Positions 22,438 to 34,533 of a stretch of DNA of 64,000 nt are shown piece by piece. The stretch comes from Scytalidium lignicola (lineage: Eukaryota; Ascomycota; Leotiomycetes), in contig NCSJ02000034.1 of assembly GCA_002812745.2 (NCBI GenBank), forward strand, positions 1 to 64,000, written 5' to 3'. The translations under genes were made by a program, and so were the position numbers. Under the pieces are notes generated by a model, which was given only the letters and a program-made list of their open reading frames with translations, did not search any database and was not told where the DNA came from. Within the stretch, counting starts at the first letter, position 1. Every line of letters begins with the position of its first letter.

Positions 22438-23175
22438 TCAGACCGTGTAAAACCAACCTGCATCCGTGATGATATTACGCTTTGCAAAACGCTCACTTCC
22501 ACCTTCAACTTCGTCAAGGACCAGATTTCCATGTCCATCTAACATGCTCGAAGGGAGATCGTTTAACATATCCGCAGTAACTGGAGGCACTGACTGTGAC
22601 CAGCTGGGCAACATCTCAGGAGTAAATGGCGGAGATTCGTGATGGTGATCTCGGCGTAACCCTAATTTCAATCTCCAGTTAAAGGCCAAGACTAGTTCCT
22701 CGACTATGGAAGCAAGAACAGCATATCGGATAGGGTTCGTATCCTGAGGGTCTGGTATCAAATGCAGAGCCCACCTCTTTCCAGATTGATACCAAAAATA
22801 CTCAGTTTCTCCACGTAGTAGAGTGTATTCACCTGTTAGAAGGATCTCATAAAGATGATAAACTGCACGAAGAGGTGTATCACGTGCGCGCCAAAGAGGG
22901 ATACATCGTAGATCATCCAAATTCGGGTGTCGACGATAAAACAGCCCAACATTCTTCGTAATTTCCCGAGGAGCAGGCGGCTGTAGAAGTGGGAAATGCC
23001 ATGATGGGAAGGGTAATAGCAAGTAAAAGAGACGTAGATAAGGGTATTGATGACTATATCTAAGACGATCGATACTATCTCGAATCCGAAGCGGTGTTTG
23101 TAGATGGCGGAGGTAATTTCTAATTCGCATCCACCAAGTAATCTTGAATTTAGGTTTGCGTCGACGCGGTGGCAT
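22438..23175 (-). CDS. Orphan protein, 245 aa, unrecognised
   Basis: An intact single-exon frame from MPPRRRKPKFKITWW to a TGA, strongly basic at the N-terminus. An aromatic/leucine-rich stretch (LRLFYLLLPFPSWHFPLLQPP, about residues 48-68) might be membrane-associated. It has many Arg, Tyr and Trp, and an acidic C-terminal end. There are no catalytic motifs I can name. A 738-nt intact ORF in moderately AT-rich DNA is unlikely by chance. It is flanked on the left by accessory debris, so it may be lineage-specific. What it does cannot be said. Confidence 0.5.
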   Translation of the reverse strand: MPPRRRKPKFKITWWMRIRNYLRHLQTPLRIRDSIDRLRYSHQYPYLRLFYLLLPFPSWHFPLLQPPAPREITKNVGLFYRRHPNLDDLRCIPLWRARDTPLRAVYHLYEILLTGEYTLLRGETEYFWYQSGKRWALHLIPDPQDTNPIRYAVLASIVEELVLAFNWRLKLGLRRDHHHESPPFTPEMLPSWSQSVPPVTADMLNDLPSSMLDGHGNLVLDEVEGGSERFAKRNIITDAGWFYTV

Positions 23176-23858
23176 TTTACAATAGGGGAGGAGAAGAGGA
23201 GAGTGTTATTATATCAAGTTAAGTTGACACAAGTTCTATTCCTATTTAGGATTAGTCTTTGACTAGTAATGCAGATTAGCCAATAATATAGTTGATTTTT
23301 CTAGCGGACCTTTCAGCCACCTTTTCAGCCACTATTCCAGTCGACTTACTGGTAAGAAGTTACTAAGCTCAGCAACCATTTTACAGTAGTGCAGCCTTTT
23401 AGGAGCTGTAGGAAGCTCAAGTTGATTGATGGCGTAGTAAGACCTTCATAAATTGTAGTGACAGAATTATAATGTTGATGAACATATTGCCACTGTCTAA
23501 CTTAATGGAAATATGAAACATCTTTACTAATTAAATTCGTGATTTTATTTTGTCTTTCATAGTTCTAGACTCAATGCTGGAGCATGACATGCTGTAGCCA
23601 CAGGTTGTCGACATTTCGCTAAAGCCAATGTTGCTGAAACAAAGAAACGACTGGTTCAACATCTATTTTCGGGGGTCAATAGGATCTTGTTAAGGGGAAT
23701 CTTTCATCTTGAAGAATCCAAAGGTCTGATGTTCTATCTCTCATTATATATCGCCAATCTCCCTCGTTGGTCAGCAGTCCTCATCTACTCGCTATCGCGT
23801 GCGCATGTTTAGGGCCAGTTGTCATCCATCTATTTGAGATGAGAGGTATCCAATCATC
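23176..23858. other. Divergent promoter region, orphan ORF and DPAP
   Basis: About 680 nt between outward starts; no further coding sequence was seen. Confidence 0.4.
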
Positions 23859-26726
23859 ATGACCGACAAAACGGAAGAAGCTACCCTCCTTCCACTGGGG
23901 CAGGAGGATCGCAGTAGACGGCAATCAGAGGACTCGTTATCATCGGTCTCGACTACGAGCTTGATTTTCGATCGTATTGGTGAACGCGTGGAGACAGACG
24001 AGAAGAAGGCTACACGCAATGGCAAGAAGAGTGGATCGAAGTATCCTCCAAGAGGCGACTCCTTAGCATACGCTGATGATCCGAATACTCGAGGACACCA
24101 CGATGATGAAGACAAAGATGAAGACGACCTTGAAAACGGTCCGTTCCTGGGAGAGAGAATTGGCAAGCCTGCAGATAAGAAATACATCCGGTGGTTCTGG
24201 GTGATAGGGGGATTGATTGTCGCGGCTTGGATTGCAGCTTTAGTCATATATATCGGACAGAAGACGTATAAGCATAGTTCAACCAAACCACATGATCCCC
24301 TTGCGACGGCTTCGAGAGGGAGTGGAAAGAAGGTCACACTAGGAGAGATCTACAATGGTCAATGGCGAGCTAAACACCAGGCAATGAACTGGATTGAAGG
24401 TGCAAGTGGCGAGGATGGACTCCTACTCGAACAATCCGTGGAGGGTAAGGATTATCTCGTGGTAGAAGACGTCCGGGGGGAAGATGCAAATGCCGCCGGT
24501 GCTACTTCTTCGAAGACCCTGATGAAGGAGCACACATTCATTGCTGGAGGCAGCACTCATTACCCCGGCAAAATATTTCCAAGCAAGGATCTCAAGAAGG
24601 TCCTTATTGCTACCGATATACAATCAAACTGGAGACATTCTATCTACGCCAAGTACTGGATATTTGACGTAGAATCACAGAGTGCCGAACCGTTGGATCC
24701 TGCTAAGCCTGACGAGAGAATCCAGCTTGCAAGCTGGAGCCCGCAAAGTGATGCTGTTGTGTTCACAAGAGACAACAACCTGTTCTTGCGGAGATTATCC
24801 GACCTCACCGTTGCCCAGATCACGACTGATGGCGGTACCGAGCTCTTCTACGGAGTCCCGGATTGGGTATACGAGGAAGAAGTCTTTGGCGGGGATAGCG
24901 CAACATGGTGGGCGGAAGATGGCAAATATATTGCTTTCTTAAGAACAAATGAGACCCTGGTACCAGAATACCCAATTCAGTACTTTATTTCCAGGCCCAG
25001 TGGACAGATGCCTCCTGAAGGAGAAGAGAATTACCCGGAAGTCCGAGAGATTAAGTATCCCAAGGCTGGTGCGCCAAACCCAACTGTTGACCTGCAGTTC
25101 TATGATGTTGAAAAAGGCGATGTTTTTGAGGTTGAAATTTCAGGTGGCTTTTCTGCTGATAATTTGTTGATCACGGAAGTGGTTTGGGCTGGCTCTACAG
25201 GGAAGGCTCTCATCCGAGAGACTAACAGAGAAAGCGATATCCTGCGCGTCGTTCTGGTTGATGTCACCACTCGAACAGGCCAAGCTGTACGGACTACAGA
25301 TGTTCAAAAGATAGATGGTGGATGGTTTGAGGTTTCTGAGAATACAAAGTATATTCCGGCCGATCCTTCGAATGGTCGGGATTTTGACGGCTATATTGAA
25401 ACTTATGTCTATGAAGGTTATGATCATTTGGCTTATTTCACTCCAATGAACAGTACTGAGCCCATCATGCTAACCTCAGGAAATTGGGAGGTCGTCTCAG
25501 CACCATCCGCGGTTGACTTCAAAAACAACCTGGTCTATTTCAAGGCCACAAAAGAATCATCTATTCAACGTCATGTATATTACGTTAAGCTAGATGGGAC
25601 AGGTCTTAGCCCACTTACGGATACAACTAAGGAGGGTTACTACGATATTTCATTCTCTAGTGGTGCTGGCTACGCATTACTGAGCTACAACGGCCCAAAC
25701 ATCCCTTGGCAGCACGTTATTAGCACACCAAGTAACCCAAATCACTACGAGAAAACGGTCGAAACGAACTCTGAATTAGCCGATTTCGCGAAGAAACACG
25801 AATTGCCAATCGAGGTATATTCTACAGTGAATGTCGACGGGTACGAGCTAAACGTAGTGGAGCGAAGGCCACCTCATTTTGACCCAAAGAAGCAATACCC
25901 AGTTTTGTTTTACTTATATGGTGGCCCAGGCTCACAAACTGTTAACAAAGCATTTGGTGTTGACTTTCAAGCCTGCGTTGTCTCTAGCCTAGGTTACATT
26001 GTCGTGACGGTCGATGGGCGAGGAACTGGCTTCATTGGACGAAAAGCACGAGTTATAGTCCGTGGCAACCTAGGTTACTATGAAGCGCACGACCAGATAG
26101 CTACAGCTAAAATATGGGCCCAGAAGAAATACGTGGATGCGTCAAGACTAGCAATTTGGGGCTGGTCATATGGCGGTTTCATGACCCTCAAAACCCTCGA
26201 ACAAGACGCTGGTCAGACATTCCGCTACGGAATGGCGGTTGCTCCCGTCACTGACTGGCGATTTTATGATTCCATATACACGGAACGATACATGCATACA
26301 CCACAAAACAACCCAGAGGGCTACGATAATTGCTCTATCAGTAACGTGACAGCTTTGCAACAGAACGTGCGGTTCTTACTCATGCATGGCGTTGCTGATG
26401 ACAATGTACACATGCAGAATTCATTGACCTTGTTAGACAAGCTTGATGTGGCCGGTGTGGAGAACTATGATGTACATGTATTCCCGGATAGCGATCATGG
26501 GATTTTCTTCCACAATGCAAATAAGATAGTCTATGACAGTAAGTTTCCTCTGCGGCAATCCTTAGTGGTCTCAGTTCACAAAAGAGGAGAGAAAGGCTAA
26601 CGAACTGATGTAGAATTAAGTAATTGGCTTATTAACGCCTTCAATGGCGAGTGGCTCAAGACTGCAAATGCGGTGCCTTTGCAGATCGATGCCTCGTCCG
26701 AGAAGAAGAGGGACTTGGGTTCATGA
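23859..26726 (+). CDS. dapB: Vacuolar dipeptidyl aminopeptidase (DapB/Dap2-like, S9B)
   Basis: Exons 23859-26538 and 26614-26726 (930 aa). A read-through of the intron stops at 26600 and would lose the conserved tail [17 protein letters not shown]. It is a type II membrane serine peptidase removing X-Pro/X-Ala dipeptides, in the vacuole by homology to yeast Dap2 and Aspergillus DapB. An acidic cytosolic N-terminus of about 108 residues is followed by one signal-anchor ([20 protein letters not shown]). Then come the DPPIV beta-propeller (including [20 protein letters not shown]) and the alpha/beta hydrolase domain. The triad is visible: Ser770 in GWSYGG, Asp847 in GVADDNVH, His880 in SDHGIF. 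The propeller Glu pair is in VYEEEVF. Length matches the family (about 900 aa). Confidence 0.95.
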
Positions 26727-27079
26727 GACAGATGCTGGATGTCAGTTTACTCTGTCGAGGAGTTTGGATTTATTTGAAATGTTTCTAGGCTTTTGTATAT
26801 ATGTAATACAATAACATATGTTATCGATTTTCACAATGACTTTACCAACGTTATTATCTACGGAAAGTTCCTTGTCGTTCAGCATCGAGTAAATATTTGG
26901 CTTCTGCCCAGTGAACTCTAGCTGGTATCCGTATTTACAATAGGTACTCCCGCCTACAATCCTTCATTCCGCACTCGTGATATATCTATTAGTCTACTAT
27001 CTCTCTACCTCATTCTCGAAGACTTTCTTGCTATTCCCAAAACCCGATTTCGAAGCTCCTAGATGATATCTCTAGATAA
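26727..27079. other. Convergent intergenic, 3' flanks of DPAP and dioxygenase
   Basis: About 350 nt, AT-rich, no gene. Confidence 0.4.
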
Positions 27080-28447
27080 TCATGACTTTGGATTAACATA
27101 CTTTGCCATCTCATCAATTTTCTTCGACTCTGCTCTAAACCTCTCGTTCAAGACACGGAATCTACTCATAAACACATCCGTATCAACATAGGCGCCCTTA
27201 AGCCACCTCTCACCCGTCCCGGTATCAAATCCCCGTCGTCCATGCAATACGCGGCGGTTGTTGAAGATGACGCATTCACCTTCTTGAAGTTTATACTCAA
27301 ACATATTCTCGGGACTCTCGATTAATGATGCAAATTCTCGCGCGGCCTGCAGGTGATTATTGAATTCCTTTCTTTGCATATGTGGTGTGAGATCATAAGG
27401 CGCTTGGAAGGGCGGCGACCAGTTGATGTACTTAATTGTAGTTGGGTGGCGTGTAGCCAACTCTATCACCTTGTGGGTGTGGTAATAATGCTCCCCTGCA
27501 TTGCGGTAGTGGAATGCAGTTTCGGTCTTGCAGAGGTTATTGAAATGCCCACGCTTCAAGGAAGCTGCTGCACGGAATGAATCCGAGAATATTGATGCAC
27601 CGCCTTCGCAAGTATTACGTAGGCAGTGTAGGAATTGGAAACCTGGCGGGTCAGCCATGTAACATAGGTCCATATGTAGACCAAGGTATTGCGAAGTATA
27701 GGCGACGTTCTTTGCTTTGGGGACTGATTTAACGTCCCACGTCCGGCCGTAGAACGTGTCCCGAAGATTGCCAATCCTACCAGTGATCTCTTCAACTGCC
27801 TTCTCTGAATCAGGAACTCCCCTTACTAGGAGCAATCCGTAACGTCGGAGCTGAAACAGAGCAAGATATAAAATCTCGTCTTTATTCAGATACTCATTAT
27901 AATCGACATATTGAAGCTCCGAAGCAATTTTTTCCGTATCCCAGAATTGGCCAATTCGCTCGTGGCTTCGATCCAAATTGATTCCGGTTCTAGTGGAGTG
28001 TATATCAATAAATGACTGTGGTATTACTGAGACATGATCTGGACCCCAGCTTGGAATGTCGTTGCTCCATGTGATCTTAACATCTCTGTTTGGCAATGTT
28101 TCTGCACTCTTTATAGAGATATTTTCCGGAATTTCTGTAGTCTGGAAGTTCTTCTGTTTGGAAGAAGGATCCACGCATCGAGGACATGTGCAGCTGTCGC
28201 GGAGAAATATTGGATTGAATTTCCGGTATGGAACTGAAGACCTTTTCGGTTGAACATTCAGCGGATTGGACTGTTGAAGAGGGGAGGTGTCTGAAGAAGT
28301 ACTGCTAGCCTCAGTAACACTTGCAAATGCCCGATGTTGAAATCGGGGTAGTTGCGTCTTTGTAGATCTTATATTTCCCAAGGAAACCAATCCAAGCTGC
28401 CGTAGCAGTCGCGCATTGCAGCGAAACACTTCCATAGTTGGGGCCAT
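27080..28447 (-). CDS. Gamma-butyrobetaine / trimethyllysine-type dioxygenase, probably mitochondrial
   Basis: An intronless 455-aa ORF. It is a 2-oxoglutarate/Fe(II) oxygenase of the carnitine biosynthesis pathway. The N-terminal domain has the zinc cysteines Cys86, Cys88 and Cys91 in LRDSCTCPRC. The TauD-like jelly roll carries the iron ligands His258-x-Asp260 (GLHMDLCYM) and His402 (VLHGRRGF), plus the oxoglutarate-contacting arginines just after (RRGFDTGTGERWLKGAY). About 45 residues before the domain are Arg/Ser-rich with few acids, like a mitochondrial presequence. Gamma-butyrobetaine hydroxylase and trimethyllysine hydroxylase share this architecture, and the sequence alone does not separate them for me. 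The family is secure; the exact substrate is not. Confidence 0.88.
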   Translation of the reverse strand: MAPTMEVFRCNARLLRQLGLVSLGNIRSTKTQLPRFQHRAFASVTEASSTSSDTSPLQQSNPLNVQPKRSSVPYRKFNPIFLRDSCTCPRCVDPSSKQKNFQTTEIPENISIKSAETLPNRDVKITWSNDIPSWGPDHVSVIPQSFIDIHSTRTGINLDRSHERIGQFWDTEKIASELQYVDYNEYLNKDEILYLALFQLRRYGLLLVRGVPDSEKAVEEITGRIGNLRDTFYGRTWDVKSVPKAKNVAYTSQYLGLHMDLCYMADPPGFQFLHCLRNTCEGGASIFSDSFRAAASLKRGHFNNLCKTETAFHYRNAGEHYYHTHKVIELATRHPTTIKYINWSPPFQAPYDLTPHMQRKEFNNHLQAAREFASLIESPENMFEYKLQEGECVIFNNRRVLHGRRGFDTGTGERWLKGAYVDTDVFMSRFRVLNERFRAESKKIDEMAKYVNPKS

Positions 28448-29368
28448 CCTATGTAGACACTTGCTTTAAACTATGTGAATCAGGTGAAAACAGTCCTGGT
28501 CACAGTAAAGACGGCTGTAATGTATCGGAGGACTGCTACCTAAAGTGAATTGGAGCTTCTTATATTGTGCATGTAGCCCCGCGGACTCCACAAGGCTTCA
28601 ATCCGAACCTCAGGCAATCCCTTTAGTCCGATATCTGAAGGGTGGGCAGCCCTCCAATTGGCTTTAGACAAATGAATGATGGAGTTTTTGGAAAGGTAAC
28701 CAGACGGCAGTATCTTTTAACCGTTGAATTCTGTAACTGAGAAGGCACCATATTCACGTGGTTTATTCGGTACGGACCGAAGTCTCAATCCTCATGTACC
28801 GAGGTTCATCGGCCTCGGAGAAGGCTGCTCAGCCTTGCGCTCCATGAGCCTCGTTCACTTAGGTGGGGGAGAACTTCAATTTACTGTTCTTGTTGTTCCC
28901 TTTGATCGAAATTCCAGATTCTTGGAACATGGAATCAAAGATTTACGAGAAGGTATTTTAGAGACAGAGAAATAACTTCAAGCTAGAGCCTTAATTCAAA
29001 ACTGCTGATATACTAGTGTACAAAAAATGTATAAATTCACCCTAGATATACATCCTTTCCAGACCAGACCATAATAAACAACAGAAAGCGCCATCACCCT
29101 CCGAGCCAGAAGGCAATAGCACTGAATTTGAATCTCCGATGTGGTATCTCAGACCTCACCCCCCTTTCCTAACGCCGAGCGCGGAGATTGAGACATGCCC
29201 AGAATTTATTTGCAGTCTTTTGCATCTATATGTATATATTTTTACGTATCGTCGCCTCTAACCTGTTTTGTAGCGGTTTTCAAACTTTTTTTTTAAAAAG
29301 GCGACTCAATGTGTGGTCTATATTATCGATTAATGACGATGTTGGCGTTCGGGCACGATCTCCTCACT
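28448..29368. other. Intergenic between the dioxygenase start and the SPT8 end
   Basis: About 920 nt holding the dioxygenase promoter. An 83-codon ORF (28724-28975) shows no family resemblance and is not called. Confidence 0.4.
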
Positions 29369-31550
29369 TCAAGAGGGAATCCCAATTTCATATCCGATTA
29401 ACACCTCCGTGGTACTGCCCTCCCAACCGCGGTTGCCAGCAGCAGATAACATATAATTACAAGTTGGATCGATGTGAAGAGCTGAGATGACACCAGCTCT
29501 GGGCGGCCCAGGGATAATGAGGAAGGGTACAGTAGAGTGCTTGAAAGCTGCCGAGTCCTTTAAATCATACAATCGTAAAATATCATGTGAAGCACTGTAA
29601 TTCAGGTTAGTCAAAGTTCAGAACTCGATAATAATAAGGATGTAGAGAAAATGGCTGGCAACTAACCAGACTAAATGCCTTCCATTAGGCATGGCCCTGA
29701 CAGCACTGACAGCACCACTTCCTTGAGGAAATTTGAACGTCCGGTCTGCATCCTTCAAGCCTTTATGCAGGCTGAATTCCTCGACTGTTCCATTTCTTCG
29801 TCCAGCATAAATATAATTTCCGTCGGGAGACCAGCACGCACCCATACACCAAGGTGGAACACCGGTTCGTGTTGGTATTGTAGCAACAGGATTAGGTTGC
29901 CGGCGATCCCATATTCGGATGGAACCATTAATAGATGCGGCAAGGAAAGTTGAATCTGAAGTTGCAGCAGCATCCTGTGTATCAGCGGCGACGATATTTG
30001 AGATAGATGGTTCTTCAGGGTTTTCTGTGCTTGAGGCTCCGTTTGGCTGCTGGGGGGCGGGCGGGCTTTGAACTCCATTTGACTGCTTTTCTTCCGGCGG
30101 CTGCACAGCTGGAACGGATTCGCTCCCCCCTCCAATAGTCGGATTTGTGTCGAGGCCGTTCATTGTCACATCGCTGGGTGGCTCTGGTGGGTCTCGATCT
30201 GCTAGGCTGAACTCCATTGCCTTTGAAAACTCATCGTCTTCGTCATTAAAATGGTCTCTAGACGCACCAGTATCATCAGGATCTCCAAACAAGGAGTCAG
30301 CGTCTGCTCCACCTCCGAACAGTGAATTCGTATCAGGAGAGCCAAGAGTGTCCTCGTTCTCGTTACTTTCTGTGAAGCCATTGGTCTTCCCATTTGTCCC
30401 ATTTGATAAAAGACCATTCGCTGCTGCCTTATCATTATTGCTCGAGAAAGTTTTGCTGACCCGCTCTGGTTCCCCGGATTCTGCGGGAACCGGTAGGGTC
30501 GATGCTGGTCGGATTTCAATGGCCGATATCTGACCTCCACTACCTTCGAATGATCGCTTTACCTGACCCGTATTCAGATCCCAATCAAATATATTTTTAT
30601 CCCAGCTTCCAGATAACACTGATTTCTCGTCTTGAGCAAGTGTCAAAACAGACACTGCAGATGTGTGCTTTTGTAGATAGGCTATGCGTTTGCCTTCATC
30701 ATGTCTTACAGAGTGCAGATTTATGCAACCAGACTCTAGGCCCGAAAGGAGCCAAAGAGCCTGGGATTGTACAGCTAGAGAGTACACGGGTGATAGAGCA
30801 TGCTCCTCTGATGGTCCTTTCGCTATTGGTTCCTCATTCTCCCAATAGCTCATCAGAACTCCGGCCTTCACCACGCTATCCACAAAAGGATGTCTCTGCG
30901 CCACAGTCAACAATGTTTTGCCGTTAACTGTGGCAGGGCCGTCGTATTTTCGTATATAGCAATCAGATCCGCCGGTAAACCAATATCGAAAATCGGGAGT
31001 CGCTGCAAGCGCATTAATGGATGTGCTTTGGGGAGCGGCCATCGTGGGAACAATGTCATAGAGGGCGGCGGTACGAGCCTCTGGCCGAGTAGTATATCTA
31101 GCGGATAAAATAGTAGCTGCTGTTAAATCGTGTGGAGAATTAGATATTCTAGTCGCGGTAGGTTGTGGATGCGACGTAGGACCAGCACCATTCATTTGAC
31201 TTAGTGTTGGAGTGTCTGCAGAACTTGTATTGGTGGTGGGGAGACTCGGTCTCCTGGTTTGTGTTTGAGACTGCTCCACAGAATCATCCTCGCCGTCGTC
31301 TTGGTCGTCATCACCATTGTCATTATCATCAGCATCGTCATTGTCATCGTCGTCTCCGTCGAGATCACCATCGGCGTCCGCCTCAACGTCCATTTCTTCC
31401 ACATCCTGCATTAACTCATCATCCTGATCATTATCAGAACTGGCATTGGAACCTAAGATGGCATGCCAGTGTCAGTCTCATCCACCCAGCGAGCACACCG
31501 TGAGGAGAATACCCACCCCGATCATCATCGTCCAGAGCAAATTCCACCAT
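29369..31550 (-). CDS. SPT8: SAGA complex WD40 subunit Spt8
   Basis: Exons on the minus strand: 31550-31517, 31452-29667, 29594-29369 (681 aa). The tiny first exon encodes MVEFALDDDDR; exon 2 opens SNASSDNDQDDELMQDVEEM and then a long Asp-rich run, the acidic Spt8 N-terminus. WD40 repeats follow: SINALAATPDFRYWFTGGSD, HTSAVSVLTLAQDEKSVLSGSWD, then after a low-complexity insert (about residues 310-470) LAASINGSIRIWDRR, CWSPDGNYIYAGRRNG, and the last exon CASHDILRLYDL with DPTCNYMLSAAGNRGW. Spt8 recruits TATA-binding protein to SAGA-regulated promoters in the nucleus. The intron-2 border gives Cys (TG|T) in HLVCASHD, as in the family. Reading through instead gives a short hydrophobic tail and a stop. 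Confidence 0.92.
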
Positions 31551-33246
31551 CTTGACCTTCTAAAATCCCTTCATTCACATATTTCTGCTAAACTAGCACT
31601 CTAACACATAAGGTATCTCGTCCTGGAAAGAACCTGGCCTGCGCCTCTGAAGAGACGTCTGATTGGGAGCACGCGGCTGAATTGATCAGTTGAGCACGTA
31701 GAAAAGTGGTAAGAGCGATTGGGAAGCTGTCGCAAATAGTGGTGGCACACGCTTTGGGTTTGTGGGATATGGAATATGGAGCAAATGCAGTAGCACAAAA
31801 CTTGTAATACAGTTACAGCAGCTACTCTTGAAGGAGGCTCTTTCAAGTCAAGATTCCAAAGCTAATGACGACAGGACCTGCGCCAACAGCCGCATATTCT
31901 GCGTGACTAAGCAGCCGAGGAACCTTATTCTAGAAAGCGGAAGGAAAGATGAATGGATCAAACATTTATCAAACTTCTTTGTTTTTCTAATCGGCAGCGT
32001 TATTTGTTTACGGAGGCACACATGTTTTGTATCACCATGGGCATCGTTCTATCCTCAAACCTCGTTCAGGTTAATTTGACGCTTTTCTTTTAGCAATGTG
32101 TAGATTGGTTCCTACCACGACTACTATCCCCCTCAGACCCCAGGTCACTCACTTAAGCTTCCCAGGCCGAAGTTATATACCGGGATATTGTCCACATAAA
32201 ATCCTTCATTCTCCTAAAACGGAGATAATTGTAAGGCAACGATGCTAAAGGTGGTTCAAAATGGCTTATGGGGTCCGAGGGGATATGAATCCGTGAATAA
32301 AGGCATTCCAACACCTTGGTATGATTAGCTGCCAGGGGGAGATAAGCACGATAGGGTACCTGCTGCAAGAATCCTCGATTTTTAGTCAACAGAGCACGCT
32401 TCAGAACGGTAAGACAGCCCACTCTGGTAGAGCACCAAAGGTACTGTACTGTACTGTACATACGGGGGGAGCGGCAGTCCAAATGTAAGTTCGAAAGTTA
32501 GGGACATGCTACTGTGAGTAGAATACAGGCCGCAGAGTAGGAGGAAAAGTGCAACGTCGCATGGCGAACCAGGGCGAGATCTGGTTGCTGCATGCCCAAG
32601 CCGAATGCCAAATAATACCACTGTACGGCACCCCCGTGTGTATGTTCTTCTGCTATGTTATGCTTTAAAGCAGGCAGGGCTAACGGCGGAGTGCCTCCAT
32701 ACGACGCTTTCATGATGCAGATACTTCTCGGAGAGTTGCTGTGTGCTGATTCGGAATGATTATTCCAGCCGAAACCAGTCAGCGCGGCAGGCACACAACC
32801 AGTGGAGCCACGTGATTCCACCTCCATCCCCGCTTGCCGCCCTCCACTTTCCAACTTGTCGTCGGGGTGCCTCATCTGAAGCGGCATTACCGCTTGCGGT
32901 TTGACCCTTCGGGCAGATGGAACTCGGGGCATAGACAGACAGCCAGACAGCACAGGCTCCTGTCATCGCCCCGCCGTGGATATGATGGGCAGCGCTGCTG
33001 ACCCATGGGTGGGTTGGACTTTTCAATACTGTGAAGATCCTTCTTCGCTCTGCTTCTTTATTTTTCTCTTTCTCTCAATCTAGTTTCGGTGTTCGAGCTC
33101 TCGCTGTCCTTTATCGCCTCGTTTGCGTCATAAACACCACAAAAGCCCCTCCCTCCCGCTAGGCTAGAAATTTGCATGTGACGCGCGAACACCAAATCGC
33201 TGTGCAGACATCACTAACACATTTTCTCCCACAACCAGTGCTGAAG
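31551..33246. other. Large divergent intergenic region (SPT8 and 428-aa gene)
   Basis: About 1.7 kb. Several overlapping ORFs exist (largest 32498-32953, minus) but they lack motifs and conserved codon patterns. It contains pyrimidine-rich tracts just before 33247 and a GTACTGTACTGTACTGTAC run at about 32442-32460. It is probably promoter and 5' UTR. Confidence 0.4.
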
Positions 33247-34533
33247 ATGCCTTCAGCAACAATTCTACCTCCAGCCCCTGATCGATTACTTCGCCCTCTG
33301 CTAGCCGCTCTCCCTGCTGCAACGGTCTCGCACCAGCCGCCTGGAGCAATCCTGCCCTTCCTCTCGCCCATCTTGCGACAGCGAGTCCAGCTCCTCTCAG
33401 CAACAGCCAGCGAGAAAACTCCCTGGCTGCCACTCCTATACTACGACGACGCGAAGGCCGGGAAGCTAGAACACGTCGTCGCCAATGATCGACTACAACC
33501 ACATCCTGTCTCGGGCGAGGTCGAGATTGACTGGGAGGACGAGGTGGAGTTGAAATACAGGCGGCTAGATGCAGAGACGTTGCAGGCTTTAGCAGCAATA
33601 CGAGATTTGCAGCTGGGCGTGAGGCTGGTTTATTGCGTGGGTGATCAGGAAGGAGGCGGCGATGGATGGAGAATAGGAGAAGTTAATGTGTTGGACGCCC
33701 TCGAGCAGTCTGGCTGGCACCACGATAATATCGACAGCTGCGAGGCTGCATTCCAAAACATCGAGAAACAGCAGATCGAAAGCTACATCCGCATACCAAA
33801 CGGTATAAATGGATATTCCAGCAATGGAAACCCAGCGAACGGCTATGGCGATAAGGTAGAAGAAGAGGATGAGGATGATGATGGTGATTACTGGGCTCAA
33901 TACGACAATACCCCATCCCGCACACCGGCACCAAAACACTCTCCAGCTCCAAATATCCGAAATGGTAACACTTTCAGCAACAACGGTTACTTATCCGAAT
34001 TCCAATCTCAAGTACCAGGCCCCCAAGATGATGAAGATTCATACTACGCACAATATGCTTCAGTACAAGCAGCGATGGACAACCACGATCCTGACGAAGC
34101 GCAACAAACTCGAGATGTAGAAACCTCTCTCGGACGGGACGAAGTCGCCCACGAGTTGCTCCAAAATCTAAACAGCATACCAGATCCTCTCCCCGTCCCA
34201 GCCCTCCACTCCTCCGATCCCATCCTCTCTCAGTTCACAAATGGCCACGCAAATGGCCGTTCTAAGGAGGAAGGGACTAATCCTATCCTCCAGCCACGCC
34301 CTGCATCCTCTACTCCGTCTACCGGTAGTGATACTGTCGCCCGTCTCGAGCGCGAGGCAGCAGCCAGTTCAAGCAGTGCCTCTGCCGAGCAATCCGAGAT
34401 GGCCATCAAACAGCATATTAGCACCAGCTTAAAGAGTTTGTATCGCCTTGCAAAAGTAGGCGGGATCGACAGGGAGGAGTTCGAGAGGCTGGTCCGCACA
34501 GAGCTGGATCTTTTGGGGATGATGGAGGATTAA
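33247..34533 (+). CDS. Fungal protein of unknown function, 428 aa
   Basis: A single exon from ATG at 33247 (the frame is open slightly upstream without ATG) to a TAA. The ordered N-terminal part (about residues 1-170) begins MPSATILPPAPDRLLRPLL and includes PWLPLLYYD and VEIDWEDEVELKYRRLDAETLQALAAIRDL. The middle is disordered and rich in Asn, Gly, Asp and Pro. It carries two related words, YWAQYDN (residue 215) and YYAQYAS (residue 266), each just after an acidic run. A helical C-terminus ends in IKQHISTSLKSLYRLAKVGGI and ERLVRTELDLLGMMED, which looks conserved. I recognise the type as a widespread mould hypothetical protein but cannot name a function. It is divergent from SPT8. Confidence 0.75.
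   Translation: MPSATILPPAPDRLLRPLLAALPAATVSHQPPGAILPFLSPILRQRVQLLSATASEKTPWLPLLYYDDAKAGKLEHVVANDRLQPHPVSGEVEIDWEDEVELKYRRLDAETLQALAAIRDLQLGVRLVYCVGDQEGGGDGWRIGEVNVLDALEQSGWHHDNIDSCEAAFQNIEKQQIESYIRIPNGINGYSSNGNPANGYGDKVEEEDEDDDGDYWAQYDNTPSRTPAPKHSPAPNIRNGNTFSNNGYLSEFQSQVPGPQDDEDSYYAQYASVQAAMDNHDPDEAQQTRDVETSLGRDEVAHELLQNLNSIPDPLPVPALHSSDPILSQFTNGHANGRSKEEGTNPILQPRPASSTPSTGSDTVARLEREAAASSSSASAEQSEMAIKQHISTSLKSLYRLAKVGGIDREEFERLVRTELDLLGMMED

Noticed and set aside
28724..28975. 83-codon plus-strand ORF
   Set aside because: Short, no motif, in the dioxygenase promoter; length not surprising by chance.
32498..32953. 151-codon minus-strand ORF
   Set aside because: Overlaps other ORFs on both strands, has no motif or conserved feel, and lies in promoter-like DNA.
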